This document shows, one piece after another, positions 27,031 through 34,566 of a stretch of 64,000 nt of DNA (positions are counted from its first letter, which is position 1; each line of letters opens with the position of its first letter). This DNA is from Robiginitalea aurantiaca. Lineage in GTDB: Bacteria; Bacteroidota; Bacteroidia; Flavobacteriales; Flavobacteriaceae. The notes beneath the pieces were generated by a model. The model ran no database searches and was not told the DNA's origin. It worked only from the letters and a program-made list of their open reading frames with translations. Position numbers and translations under genes: made by a program. Where the stretch lies: the NCBI RefSeq assembly GCF_030380815.1, contig NZ_JAUDUY010000001.1:248001-312000 (forward strand), given 5' to 3'.

Positions 27031-28008
27031 ATGACTGACTCTATCACCGCTTACAGGCAGACTTTTCTGGCCCATCTTTCACAAGTCGATTTACCGGAAA
27101 CGCCAAAGGACCTATACAGTCCCATACAGTACATACTCGATATTGGAGGGAAGCGTATCCGTCCTGTACTTGTGCTGCTCAGTGCCGATCTCTATGGTGC
27201 TGGGGTTGAGGAAGCGCTTCCCGCTGCCACCGCCGTTGAGATTTTCCACAACTTTACCCTAATCCACGACGATATTATGGATGCAGCCCCTTTAAGAAGG
27301 GGAAAAATGACCGTACATGAAAAATGGGACACCAATACGGCCATCCTCTCAGGTGATGCCATGCTGATCGAGGCCTATCGCCAACTTGAAGCCTATCCGC
27401 CGGAGGAATTTAAGCCCATGATGAACTTCTTTTCCAAAACGGCACTGGAGGTTTGTGAAGGGCAGCGGTTTGACATGGATTACGAAACACTTGATCAGGT
27501 TGGGATTGACCAGTACCTCAAAATGATTGAATTCAAAACCGCGGTTCTCCTGGGTTGTGCCCTTAGAATGGGCGCTTTGGTTGGAGGTGCTTCTCCAGCC
27601 GATCAGGAGGCTATGTATATGTTTGGGATACAATTGGGTCTTGCCTTTCAGTTGCAGGACGACTACCTCGATGTCTATGGGGATCCGGAGACTTTTGGCA
27701 AGCAGGTTGGGGGTGATATCATTGAAAATAAAAAGACGTTCTTATACCTCAAGGCCCTCGAACTGGCCTCTGATGAGGAGGCCCGTGAACTCAGGGACCT
27801 TTATTCGATTAAAACGAGGGATCCACAGGCAAAGGTGCAGCGCGTGACCCAGATTTTTAAATCCAGTGGCTCCGCAGATGCCGCCCGCGATATGATCCGA
27901 ATGTATACCAATGAGGCATTTCAACAATTGGAATCCCTGAAACTGCCCGAAGATCGGATATCCATCCTCAAAGAATTTGGTGAGTGGCTGCTCAATAGGA
28001 ACTTCTGA
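27031..28008 (+). CDS. Polyprenyl (E-) diphosphate synthase
   Basis: The 325-residue protein is a trans-isoprenyl diphosphate synthase that extends allylic diphosphates with isopentenyl diphosphate. Both Asp-rich motifs are present: LIHDDIMD (near residue 82) and FQLQDDYLD (near 209), together with GGKRIRP near residue 43. Chain length cannot be set with confidence. Its convergent neighbour is lycopene cyclase, with a 17-bp overlap of stops, so geranylgeranyl diphosphate for carotenoids, or a longer chain for menaquinone, are both reasonable. A -7-like element lies 4 bp before the ATG. Confidence 0.88.
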   Translation: MTDSITAYRQTFLAHLSQVDLPETPKDLYSPIQYILDIGGKRIRPVLVLLSADLYGAGVEEALPAATAVEIFHNFTLIHDDIMDAAPLRRGKMTVHEKWDTNTAILSGDAMLIEAYRQLEAYPPEEFKPMMNFFSKTALEVCEGQRFDMDYETLDQVGIDQYLKMIEFKTAVLLGCALRMGALVGGASPADQEAMYMFGIQLGLAFQLQDDYLDVYGDPETFGKQVGGDIIENKKTFLYLKALELASDEEARELRDLYSIKTRDPQAKVQRVTQIFKSSGSADAARDMIRMYTNEAFQQLESLKLPEDRISILKEFGEWLLNRNF

Positions 28009-29143
28009 GCAAGGCTTTTAAAAAAGCACGGATAAACATAGCCTTGGGGGAGTTATTGATAATCCGGAAATCTTCCGCCAGATTCGTTTCCTCGTTGAGA
28101 AATTTCAGGATTATCTCCGGGTTGAGATTTCGGAAAAGCGATAAAAACACCTTGCTTCCCTCGGCATTTTCCCGGGTCAACACATCCAGAAGGAGTCGGT
28201 CATAATACCAGAATTTCGAATTTTGGGACATTTTCAGCGACTTGTCTTTTTTGAGGGCGTCAACGAGTTTGGGGACTTTCTGGCTCGTATTCCAGAAGGT
28301 GTAGCCCGTACTGGGTTTGGCCCACCCCCCTGCAATTCCAATATGCGTTATATGCGCACTATCCGCTTTGTTGAATTTATTCACCGTCATAGGAATACTG
28401 CCCTGCTCGGTCTCCAGGATTTCGTACTCCTCACAGCCCAGGTCGGAATGTATATAGGATTTGAGGGCCTCTTCGTATTCATCTTTCGCCAAAAGGGTTT
28501 CCGAAAACAGGGTGTATTCCACCAGGGCTTCGGTTGGGCTGAAAGGAAGGATATACATAAAGCGGGTGTTGCCCTTCTGAGGAATTGAGAAATCCATAAA
28601 GGTGGCGGCATCCGGATCGAAGATGGCCTCTTTGGTACGGATAAACCATCCGAGGAAATGCTGCTGAAGCAGTGGATAGGGTTGCATCAGATGCTCTGAT
28701 GGTAAAAAGGAAACGCTGCTGAATACCCTGGGCGCACAATAATCGCCTTTCTCAGTGGAAAGTCGGGCCACCTGCCCGGTATCTTTCAAGGAGGTGACTG
28801 TTTCAAAACGGACCTCGACATTCGGATAACGGGCTATTCTGCTGTGGTATTCCCTGTAAAAATCCGAACCCCTGAGCATTTTATAGGTGTAGTGCTGCAT
28901 CGGGATGCTTCGGTCATACTCAGGTCCCCGAAAACGAAGTACGCTCCATTTTCTATGCAGCAGGGCGTCAAAACGCCCGGCCTCCGGTTCCCAGAAACAC
29001 CATGTTCTGTCATTGCCTTTTTGGGGTTCCTTTTCAAAGATTGCGATGCGTTTTTCCCTGAAATAAGGGTCTGAACCCAGGGCATCCGCCAAAAGCAGAC
29101 CAGAAGCACCTCCGCCAATAATGATATAGTCGTATTCGGTCAT
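27992..29143 (-). CDS. crtY: Lycopene beta-cyclase (CrtY type)
   Basis: The protein (383 residues from the ATG at 29143) is an FAD-dependent cyclase that converts lycopene to beta-carotene. The N-terminal dinucleotide fold YDYIIIGGGASGLLLADAL and the following RTWCFWE segment are characteristic, and AGGWAKPSTGYTFWNTSQ near residue 270 matches the conserved C-terminal motif. The longer frame from 29212 adds an unrelated leader, so the start giving MTEYDYIIIGGG is preferred. Yellow pigments of the zeaxanthin type would be expected, if the remaining crt genes are elsewhere. It overlaps the polyprenyl synthase gene tail to tail by 17 bp. Confidence 0.88.
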   Translation of the reverse strand: MTEYDYIIIGGGASGLLLADALGSDPYFREKRIAIFEKEPQKGNDRTWCFWEPEAGRFDALLHRKWSVLRFRGPEYDRSIPMQHYTYKMLRGSDFYREYHSRIARYPNVEVRFETVTSLKDTGQVARLSTEKGDYCAPRVFSSVSFLPSEHLMQPYPLLQQHFLGWFIRTKEAIFDPDAATFMDFSIPQKGNTRFMYILPFSPTEALVEYTLFSETLLAKDEYEEALKSYIHSDLGCEEYEILETEQGSIPMTVNKFNKADSAHITHIGIAGGWAKPSTGYTFWNTSQKVPKLVDALKKDKSLKMSQNSKFWYYDRLLLDVLTRENAEGSKVFLSLFRNLNPEIILKFLNEETNLAEDFRIINNSPKAMFIRAFLKALLRSSY

Positions 29144-29205
29144 TGAATCTTTAGCTCCGGGATAAATGTACAAATTCAAAGTGAGTAGGTGGCAGGACGG
29201 TACCG

Positions 29206-29289
29206 GATGCATTGCACCCCTCGGGAGGGTGTCTGCGTGTTGAATAACACGGTAAATGGAGAACTGCCTTGGCAGCAGCAGGTTGCATC
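29206..29289. ncRNA. Candidate structured RNA, strand and family unknown
   Basis: Outer arms GATGCA (29206-29211) and TGCATC (29284-29289) enclose three separate perfect hairpins: CACCC/GGGTG (29215-29219 with 29227-29231), CGTGTT-GAAT-AACACG (29236-29251) and CTGCC-TT-GGCAG (29264-29275). A closed multi-branch layout of this kind in an intergenic region suggests a functional RNA, possibly a leader of crtY if read leftward. I cannot assign it to a known family. It lies between the thioredoxin-like gene and crtY. Confidence 0.4.
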
Positions 29290-29315
29290 AAAAAGCGATT
29301 TCTTTGTCTGGGAAA

Positions 29316-29795
29316 TTAGTGAAGGATTTTGCGCATTTCCTCAGGTGAAAGGTATTCAAAATACCGGTTTTGGACCCGAAACGATGCATCCAGGACGACA
29401 AGGGCCGGAAGTGTAAACGGAATCCCTTCCCTCGAGGCCAGCAATTTTGGGATTTCGTGAACCGGGTTGCGTTTCTTCCCATACTCCCTATTCACGTAGT
29501 GAACCCCTCCAAAAATTATGGTGTCCCGCGATTCCGCATTCATACGGACCGCGTAGTAGTAGTTGTTCAGGGAAGTAACCACCTCCCTGTCACGGAAGGC
29601 GGCTTCGTCCATTTTTTTACAGTAGGCACACCAGTCGGCGTAGAAATCTATAAAGACTTTTTTGGGTTTTACGGCCAGGGAATCTTCAAGTTGGGCAAAG
29701 GTTAACCAGTGCACGCCCTGTTTCTGAGCCTGAACTGCAGTACAAGCAAACAGGGAGGAAATCAAAATAAGAATGAGCAGGTTCTGACGCAACAT
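29316..29795 (-). CDS. Exported thioredoxin-fold protein
   Basis: The 159-residue protein has an N-terminal export signal (hydrophobic LLILILISSLFACTAVQAQ). It may be cleaved after AVQA or lipidated at the Cys of LFAC. A thioredoxin-like domain follows, with the redox motif DWCAYCKKMDEAAF (CAYC) near residue 56 and a later FTLPALVVLDASF segment containing the cis-Pro position. It likely acts as a periplasmic thiol reductase or in cytochrome or protein maturation. It is leftward and separated from crtY by about 170 bp that hold the candidate structured RNA. Confidence 0.75.
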   Translation of the reverse strand: MLRQNLLILILISSLFACTAVQAQKQGVHWLTFAQLEDSLAVKPKKVFIDFYADWCAYCKKMDEAAFRDREVVTSLNNYYYAVRMNAESRDTIIFGGVHYVNREYGKKRNPVHEIPKLLASREGIPFTLPALVVLDASFRVQNRYFEYLSPEEMRKILH

Positions 29796-29880
29796 TTCCA
29801 GTATTAAATCCTAAAATAAGACAGGCTTAAACAGCCTGGCCAAAAATAAACCAATTTTCATACGGCATCTTTTTAGGGCC

Positions 29881-32250
29881 TCAATGCATCTTCCCAAACT
29901 TCAGGCCAAAGAAGTATGTCCTCGGGGCTGCAGGACCATAGATGTAATCGGAATCTCTTTTGGGACCCGTATCAAAATCGTTCTGATAGCTATTGAAGAG
30001 GTTTCGTACTCCGGCAAAAAAGGTAACCATAAAGTTTTCCGTGAAATCAACATGGGATTCCAGTTTCAGGTTTAGGTCAAAGAAGGATTGTACTTCATTT
30101 AGCTGAAGAAACCCGGTTTCGCTGACCACCCTCGGAACCGTCATGGGTCCGGTATAGGTCCCGGTAACATCGAGGTTAAAAGCTTCTCCCGGAATCCATG
30201 AACCGTTCAGATACCCATAGAGTTTTGGAACCCTTACAAATTCAGTAATAAAAATATCGGTTTCACCAGGGGATCCATCGGTTTCAAAAAGGAGCTGGGG
30301 TTCATCGTATTTTGTGTCTTGCAGGGTACCCCCAAGCTGAAACTGCCACTGGGGATCCGGTGAGATTCCCAACTCAAAATTTGTTCCGTAAACCCGGGCG
30401 GGGGCTCCGTTGCGAACCTCTTCAAGGATGGACCCGTTAGGCAGGACAGCCCCGGTGCTCACAAGGGTAAAAGGGCCTTCAAGCGCAGTGTAGAATCCCT
30501 CCAGGAGGAAATCCATTTGGAGCAGCCCCTTGGTACGGGTGTAGTTCAGAGAAGCCGTAAAGGCGTTGGAGTATTCGGTCTCCAGGTCATCGGAGAGAAT
30601 GACGAATTGAGGCTCCCCCCCAACGCTCGAAATGTGAAGGTCTTCGTTGAAGGCCTGGGGGGCGCGGAACCCCCTGGCGTATCCGCCGCGTAGCCTGAGG
30701 TTTTTAAGCAATTGGTAGGAAATCGTTAATCTGGGTGAAAATGCGGTCTGGTTCAGGTCGACCTCCCGCGCTATGGTCCCCACCGTATAGTCCCCATCCA
30801 CATTTACATGGTCCAGCCGGGCTCCGAGCAGGCCGATAAACCGATCGTTGGGTTTCCATTCGTATTGGGCATAACCCCCGAGGGAATTAACACTTTGGTC
30901 GATCAGGCGGTTATAGCCGGGGATCTGGTCCTCGGTTTCGGTATGGATGAATTCTGCGCCGAGAGTCAATACATCCGAATTGCCCAGGGTTTTGGTGTGT
31001 TGTACTCCGCTGACCCATGCCAGGTCCTTGGTGTTTCCGAAAGCATTATTGGCAAGGGCGCTGTCCTGTGGGGTGCGCGATCCGCCCAGGCCCCCGTAAT
31101 AGCTGTCGCGCCCGGTGTAGGAAGCTGATGTATATAACTGGAAGAGCGCTGAATTATCCTTGCTGCTTACTTCATAGTCGGCACCAGCGATAAAAGTATC
31201 GTGATCCAGTTCCTCGGTAATATCCGTGAACTGAGGGGCGAGGTCAAGCCGGTCTCCTCCCCGGCGGTATTCCTGAATCACATTGATGTTCAATGAGATG
31301 CGACTTCGATCCGACGGCCTGAGAAAGGCTTTGGCGCCGATGGTGGTGTTGCGAAGTTTTACAACCTCAGTGAATCCGTCATTATTTGCGTCGTAGGGAT
31401 CCCTGTTGCGATAATTCCCGAAAAGCGTGAAGCCGCTTTTCAGGTCATCCGCCACGTTTGACGAATTGAAGGTAAGGATACGGTCCGGCTGCTGGCCATT
31501 GATCAGCGCCAGGGTACTCCCAATCTCCCAGGTGTTGAGGATGGGATCTTTTGTGATGATATTCACTGTACCCGCGATGGCGTTGGAGCCGAAAAGCGCA
31601 GAACCTCCGCTTCGGACCACTTCAACCCTCTCGATACTGTTACTCGGGATCTGCTCCAGACCATAGACCCCGAGGAGGGAAGAAAACACCGGCCGACTGT
31701 TTAAAAGGATTTGGGTATAACTCCCATCAAGTCCGTTGAGCCGCACCTGGGTAAAACCGCAGTTCTGGCAATTTGTTTCTACCCGTACTCCTGGGGCGTA
31801 ACTCAGCCCATCGGCGACAGAGATCGACTGGGTGGCATTCAGGAGTCTGGGTTTGAGGGTAGAGACCACAACCGGAGTGCTCTTGCGTTCCACCCGGTTA
31901 CGCGTGGCACTGATTACAACCTCGTCAAGGCCCAGGGCATCCTCAATAAGCTCAAAGTCCAGTCTGATTGACGATTGGCCTTGAACCAGAATCTCTTTGG
32001 CAAGGGTTCGGAATCCCTGGGAACGCACTGTGACTGGCCAACTCCCGTCAGGCACGCGCATTTGATATAAACCTTCTTCATCGGTCAGGACGCCTTTTAC
32101 CCCATTGCCCAAAAAGACCGAGGCAAACGGGACGCCTATGCCTTTAGATGTAACACGACCTGAAACCGGGGTGCCAGTCTCTTGTGAAAGTCCCTGGACC
32201 ACACATGCACAAATCGCGAAGAGAATGAATACAGGTCTGAGCAGCAACAT
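29881..32250 (-). CDS. TonB-dependent receptor of a metal-uptake locus
   Basis: The protein (789 residues from the ATG at 32250) has a signal peptide (ending VVQGLSQ) and a CarboxypepD_reg-like domain (about residues 28-105). A plug domain follows at about 115-225, with a CxxC in VETNCQNCGFTQVRLNG, then a barrel whose last strand (YFFGLKFGKMH) carries a short tail. It is divergent from a DtxR-type metal regulator and a ZIP transporter, and a DtxR-like palindrome lies in the shared promoter, so import of a metal ion or metal complex is likely. Which metal, iron, manganese or zinc, cannot be decided. The two plug cysteines could bind it. Confidence 0.82.
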   Translation of the reverse strand: MLLLRPVFILFAICACVVQGLSQETGTPVSGRVTSKGIGVPFASVFLGNGVKGVLTDEEGLYQMRVPDGSWPVTVRSQGFRTLAKEILVQGQSSIRLDFELIEDALGLDEVVISATRNRVERKSTPVVVSTLKPRLLNATQSISVADGLSYAPGVRVETNCQNCGFTQVRLNGLDGSYTQILLNSRPVFSSLLGVYGLEQIPSNSIERVEVVRSGGSALFGSNAIAGTVNIITKDPILNTWEIGSTLALINGQQPDRILTFNSSNVADDLKSGFTLFGNYRNRDPYDANNDGFTEVVKLRNTTIGAKAFLRPSDRSRISLNINVIQEYRRGGDRLDLAPQFTDITEELDHDTFIAGADYEVSSKDNSALFQLYTSASYTGRDSYYGGLGGSRTPQDSALANNAFGNTKDLAWVSGVQHTKTLGNSDVLTLGAEFIHTETEDQIPGYNRLIDQSVNSLGGYAQYEWKPNDRFIGLLGARLDHVNVDGDYTVGTIAREVDLNQTAFSPRLTISYQLLKNLRLRGGYARGFRAPQAFNEDLHISSVGGEPQFVILSDDLETEYSNAFTASLNYTRTKGLLQMDFLLEGFYTALEGPFTLVSTGAVLPNGSILEEVRNGAPARVYGTNFELGISPDPQWQFQLGGTLQDTKYDEPQLLFETDGSPGETDIFITEFVRVPKLYGYLNGSWIPGEAFNLDVTGTYTGPMTVPRVVSETGFLQLNEVQSFFDLNLKLESHVDFTENFMVTFFAGVRNLFNSYQNDFDTGPKRDSDYIYGPAAPRTYFFGLKFGKMH

Positions 32251-32271
32251 TTTTATGAGAGTAAATAAAAA

Positions 32272-32287
32272 TTTAGACAAATCTAAA
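32272..32287. promoter_or_regulatory. DtxR/MntR-type operator palindrome
   Basis: TTTAGA (32272-32277), CAAA, TCTAAA (32282-32287) form a perfect inverted repeat in the divergent promoter between the TonB receptor gene and the DtxR-family regulator gene. It resembles TTAGG-type half-sites of DtxR-family repressors. Binding by the adjacent regulator is inferred. Confidence 0.6.
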
Positions 32288-32311
32288 AATATGTTTTTGT
32301 AAATAAAAATG

Positions 32312-32319
32312 TAATTTTG
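32312..32319 (+). promoter_or_regulatory. TAnnTTTG -7 element for the DtxR-type gene
   Basis: TAATTTTG fits the -7 consensus and ends 8 bp before the ATG at 32328 and 17 bp before the next in-frame ATG at 32337. It would give a leaderless or very short-leader mRNA. The DtxR-like palindrome overlaps the region where the -33 element should be. Confidence 0.45.
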
Positions 32320-32327
32320 AAGTATTG

Positions 32328-32996
32328 ATGGAAATCATGACGAATTCAGAGGAAAATTATATCAAAGGCATCTACCATCTGAGTCAGGGCGGGCAGCATT
32401 CGATCGCTACCTCGGCCCTTGCAGAAAAAATGGACACCAAACCATCGTCGGTTACCGACATGATCAAGCGGCTCTCGGAGAAGGAACTCTTGCACTATAA
32501 GAAATACCAGGGGGTTCGACTAACGGAAAAGGGTACGGCCCAGGCGTTGAGGGTGATTCGCAAACACCGGCTTTGGGAAGTCTTCCTGGTTGATAAACTC
32601 GGCTTTGCCTGGGATGAGGTTCACGACATCGCCGAGCAGCTTGAACATATTGAGAGTGAAATGCTCGTGGACCGGCTCGATGCCCTTTTGAATTTTCCGG
32701 ACTTCGATCCCCATGGCGACCCCATTCCCGATAAAAACGGACGGTTTAAAACACGGGAGAAAAAACTACTGAGTGCCATGCTGCCGGGGAGTTCCGGGAT
32801 ATGTGTAGGCGTAAAGGACTCTTCTTCCCAATTCCTTAAATTCCTCGATAAACATCAAATTGAACTGGGAAAACCCATCGAAATTCTGGAACTTGAGAGT
32901 TTTGATCGCTCTATGCATATTAAAATTGGGGACCGAAAGCTGCAGATTTCACATCAGATAGCCGCCAATCTCTATGTTAAACCAAAACCGGAATAA
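32328..32996 (+). CDS. DtxR/MntR-family metal-dependent repressor
   Basis: The protein (222 residues from 32328) has an N-terminal winged helix (NSEENYIKGIYHLSQ, ALAEKMDTKPSSVTDMIKRL, KYQGVRLTEKGTAQAL). A metal-binding and dimerisation domain follows (EVHDIAEQLEHIESEMLVDRL, with FPDFDPHGDPIPD), and then a C-terminal FeoA/SH3-like domain (about residues 145-222). It senses Fe2+ or Mn2+ and represses uptake genes. A TTG three bases upstream and an ATG at 32337 are alternative starts. Its stop overlaps the ZIP gene start by one base, so the two are translated together. Confidence 0.88.
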   Translation: MEIMTNSEENYIKGIYHLSQGGQHSIATSALAEKMDTKPSSVTDMIKRLSEKELLHYKKYQGVRLTEKGTAQALRVIRKHRLWEVFLVDKLGFAWDEVHDIAEQLEHIESEMLVDRLDALLNFPDFDPHGDPIPDKNGRFKTREKKLLSAMLPGSSGICVGVKDSSSQFLKFLDKHQIELGKPIEILELESFDRSMHIKIGDRKLQISHQIAANLYVKPKPE

Positions 32997-33811
32997 TGCA
33001 GACTGTTATTGATTACTTTGAAACGATAAGCCCGATTCGGGCTGCATTATACGCCACGCTCTTTACCTGGGGTCTGACTGCTGCCGGCGCAGGACTCGTC
33101 TTTTTCTTTAAGACCATGAACAGGGCCGTGCTCGATGGGATGCTCGGGTTTACCGGGGGTGTTATGGTTGCTGCGAGTTTTTGGAGCCTGCTTGCACCGG
33201 GAATTGAAATGACCCCGGGCGAGGGATTCCAAAAGGTCATTCCGGCGGCCGTTGGATTCCTTCTCGGGGCCCTATTTATTTTTGGCCTTGACAAAGTACT
33301 GCCCCACCTTCATATCAACTTTAAGGAAAGTGAGGGGATATCGACACCCTGGAGAAGGACCACGCTGCTCACTCTGGCAATAACCCTTCACAACATACCG
33401 GAAGGTTTGGCTGTGGGGGTGCTTTTTGGTGGAGTGGCGGCTGGTTTTGAAGGCGCGTCCATTGGCGCGGCGGTTGCCCTTGCCCTGGGTATCGGTCTGC
33501 AGAATTTTCCGGAAGGCTTTGCGGTAGCCATGCCCCTGAGGCGCTTTGGTCTCAGTCGCAGAAAGAGCTTTATGTACGGCCAGGCATCTGCACTTGTGGA
33601 ACCCATTGCAGGGGTATTGGGAGCCTGGGCAGTCCTGACGTTTCAGCCTATCCTGCCCTATGCACTCTCATTTGCCGCCGGGGCCATGATATTTGTGGTA
33701 GTGGAGGAGGTGATTCCGGAAACCCAGCAAGACAAGTATACCGATATCGCCACCATGGGTTTTATCGGGGGGTTTATCATCATGATGGCCCTGGACGTAG
33801 GCCTTGGGTAA
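32996..33811 (+). CDS. ZIP-family metal transporter
   Basis: The 271-residue inner-membrane protein has about eight hydrophobic segments and the ZIP binuclear metal-site motifs TLAITLHNIPEGLAVGV (near residue 130) and GLQNFPEGFAVAM (near 167). ZIP proteins bring divalent metals (Zn, Fe, Mn) into the cytoplasm. It shares a one-base stop-start overlap with the DtxR-type regulator gene. Together with the divergent TonB receptor it forms an outer- plus inner-membrane import route under one operator. Specificity cannot be read from sequence. Confidence 0.88.
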   Translation: MQTVIDYFETISPIRAALYATLFTWGLTAAGAGLVFFFKTMNRAVLDGMLGFTGGVMVAASFWSLLAPGIEMTPGEGFQKVIPAAVGFLLGALFIFGLDKVLPHLHINFKESEGISTPWRRTTLLTLAITLHNIPEGLAVGVLFGGVAAGFEGASIGAAVALALGIGLQNFPEGFAVAMPLRRFGLSRRKSFMYGQASALVEPIAGVLGAWAVLTFQPILPYALSFAAGAMIFVVVEEVIPETQQDKYTDIATMGFIGGFIIMMALDVGLG

Positions 33812-33849
33812 TACCCCTTAAAGAAGTCTGAGACACAATCTCAGGCATG

Positions 33850-34377
33850 CTACTGCGACTGACTCCAGGGTGGTGTAACTCCGTTGGAACGGGCATATGC
33901 AATTAATTGTCCTTTGTGTTCCCCGGTGTGTTCCAATACGACCAACAAGGCAGAAAGCCGGTTCATTTTGGCAAATCCCAGATCCACCTCTTCGCCGAGG
34001 CTCCCGGAATCTATTTCCTTCATTTTTTCCCGAATAAATACAGTTGAAGCATTATAAGCTTTCATGATGTTTTCTCGACCTGTTATGGACTCCATGGTCA
34101 TGATATCTACGCCTTCCGGAGGTGGGAAACCCAGTTTCATGGCCAGGTAATAATTTGCAGATGCCACATGCAGGATGGTTTCGCCTGTAGAGCGTATCCC
34201 CGGGGCAGGTCTCCAGTCTAACTGGGCATCGTCAAAAGCATTTGCAAGGGCAGCAATCTGTCCCTGTGCCATCTGTAACATTCCATCAATACTTTTCTGG
34301 GCCAGGTCATCCTGGGAATAGCCCTGCATGCCAAAGCATAAAGCGGACAATACGATTAAGATTTTGATTTTTTTCAT
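33850..34377 (-). CDS. Exported DinB-family protein
   Basis: The 175-residue protein has a signal peptide (about residues 1-21, ending MQGYSQ) followed by a DinB-like four-helix bundle. The three His metal ligands of the fold are plausible at TILHVASANYY and in the C-terminal HTGEHKGQLIAYARSNGVTPPW, a family hallmark. Related proteins are thiol-dependent transferases or of unknown role. An exported form is common in this phylum. It is monocistronic, lying between the ZIP gene and an S9 peptidase gene on the other strand. Confidence 0.78.
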   Translation of the reverse strand: MKKIKILIVLSALCFGMQGYSQDDLAQKSIDGMLQMAQGQIAALANAFDDAQLDWRPAPGIRSTGETILHVASANYYLAMKLGFPPPEGVDIMTMESITGRENIMKAYNASTVFIREKMKEIDSGSLGEEVDLGFAKMNRLSALLVVLEHTGEHKGQLIAYARSNGVTPPWSQSQ

Positions 34378-34566
34378 CGGTGTTGTTTTTAGTTAGGTAA
34401 CGAAATACATTGGGGGACTTTTAAAAATACAACAAATAACTCAGTCCCTTCTTTTTAACAGGTGCCAATCCACAAAGAGGCCTTTCTGCTAAAAATTCAG
34501 CCATACTTCCCATTCCTGAATTACTTTGCGGTTTGCGTATCTTTAATGCTCAAAACACAAAACAGT

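Noticed and set aside
29206-29289. Possible small SRP RNA, because the minus strand reads CTGCCAAGGCAG
   Set aside because: The diagnostic GGAAG and GUCAGG parts of the SRP apical loop are absent and the fold is multi-branched, not one long hairpin.
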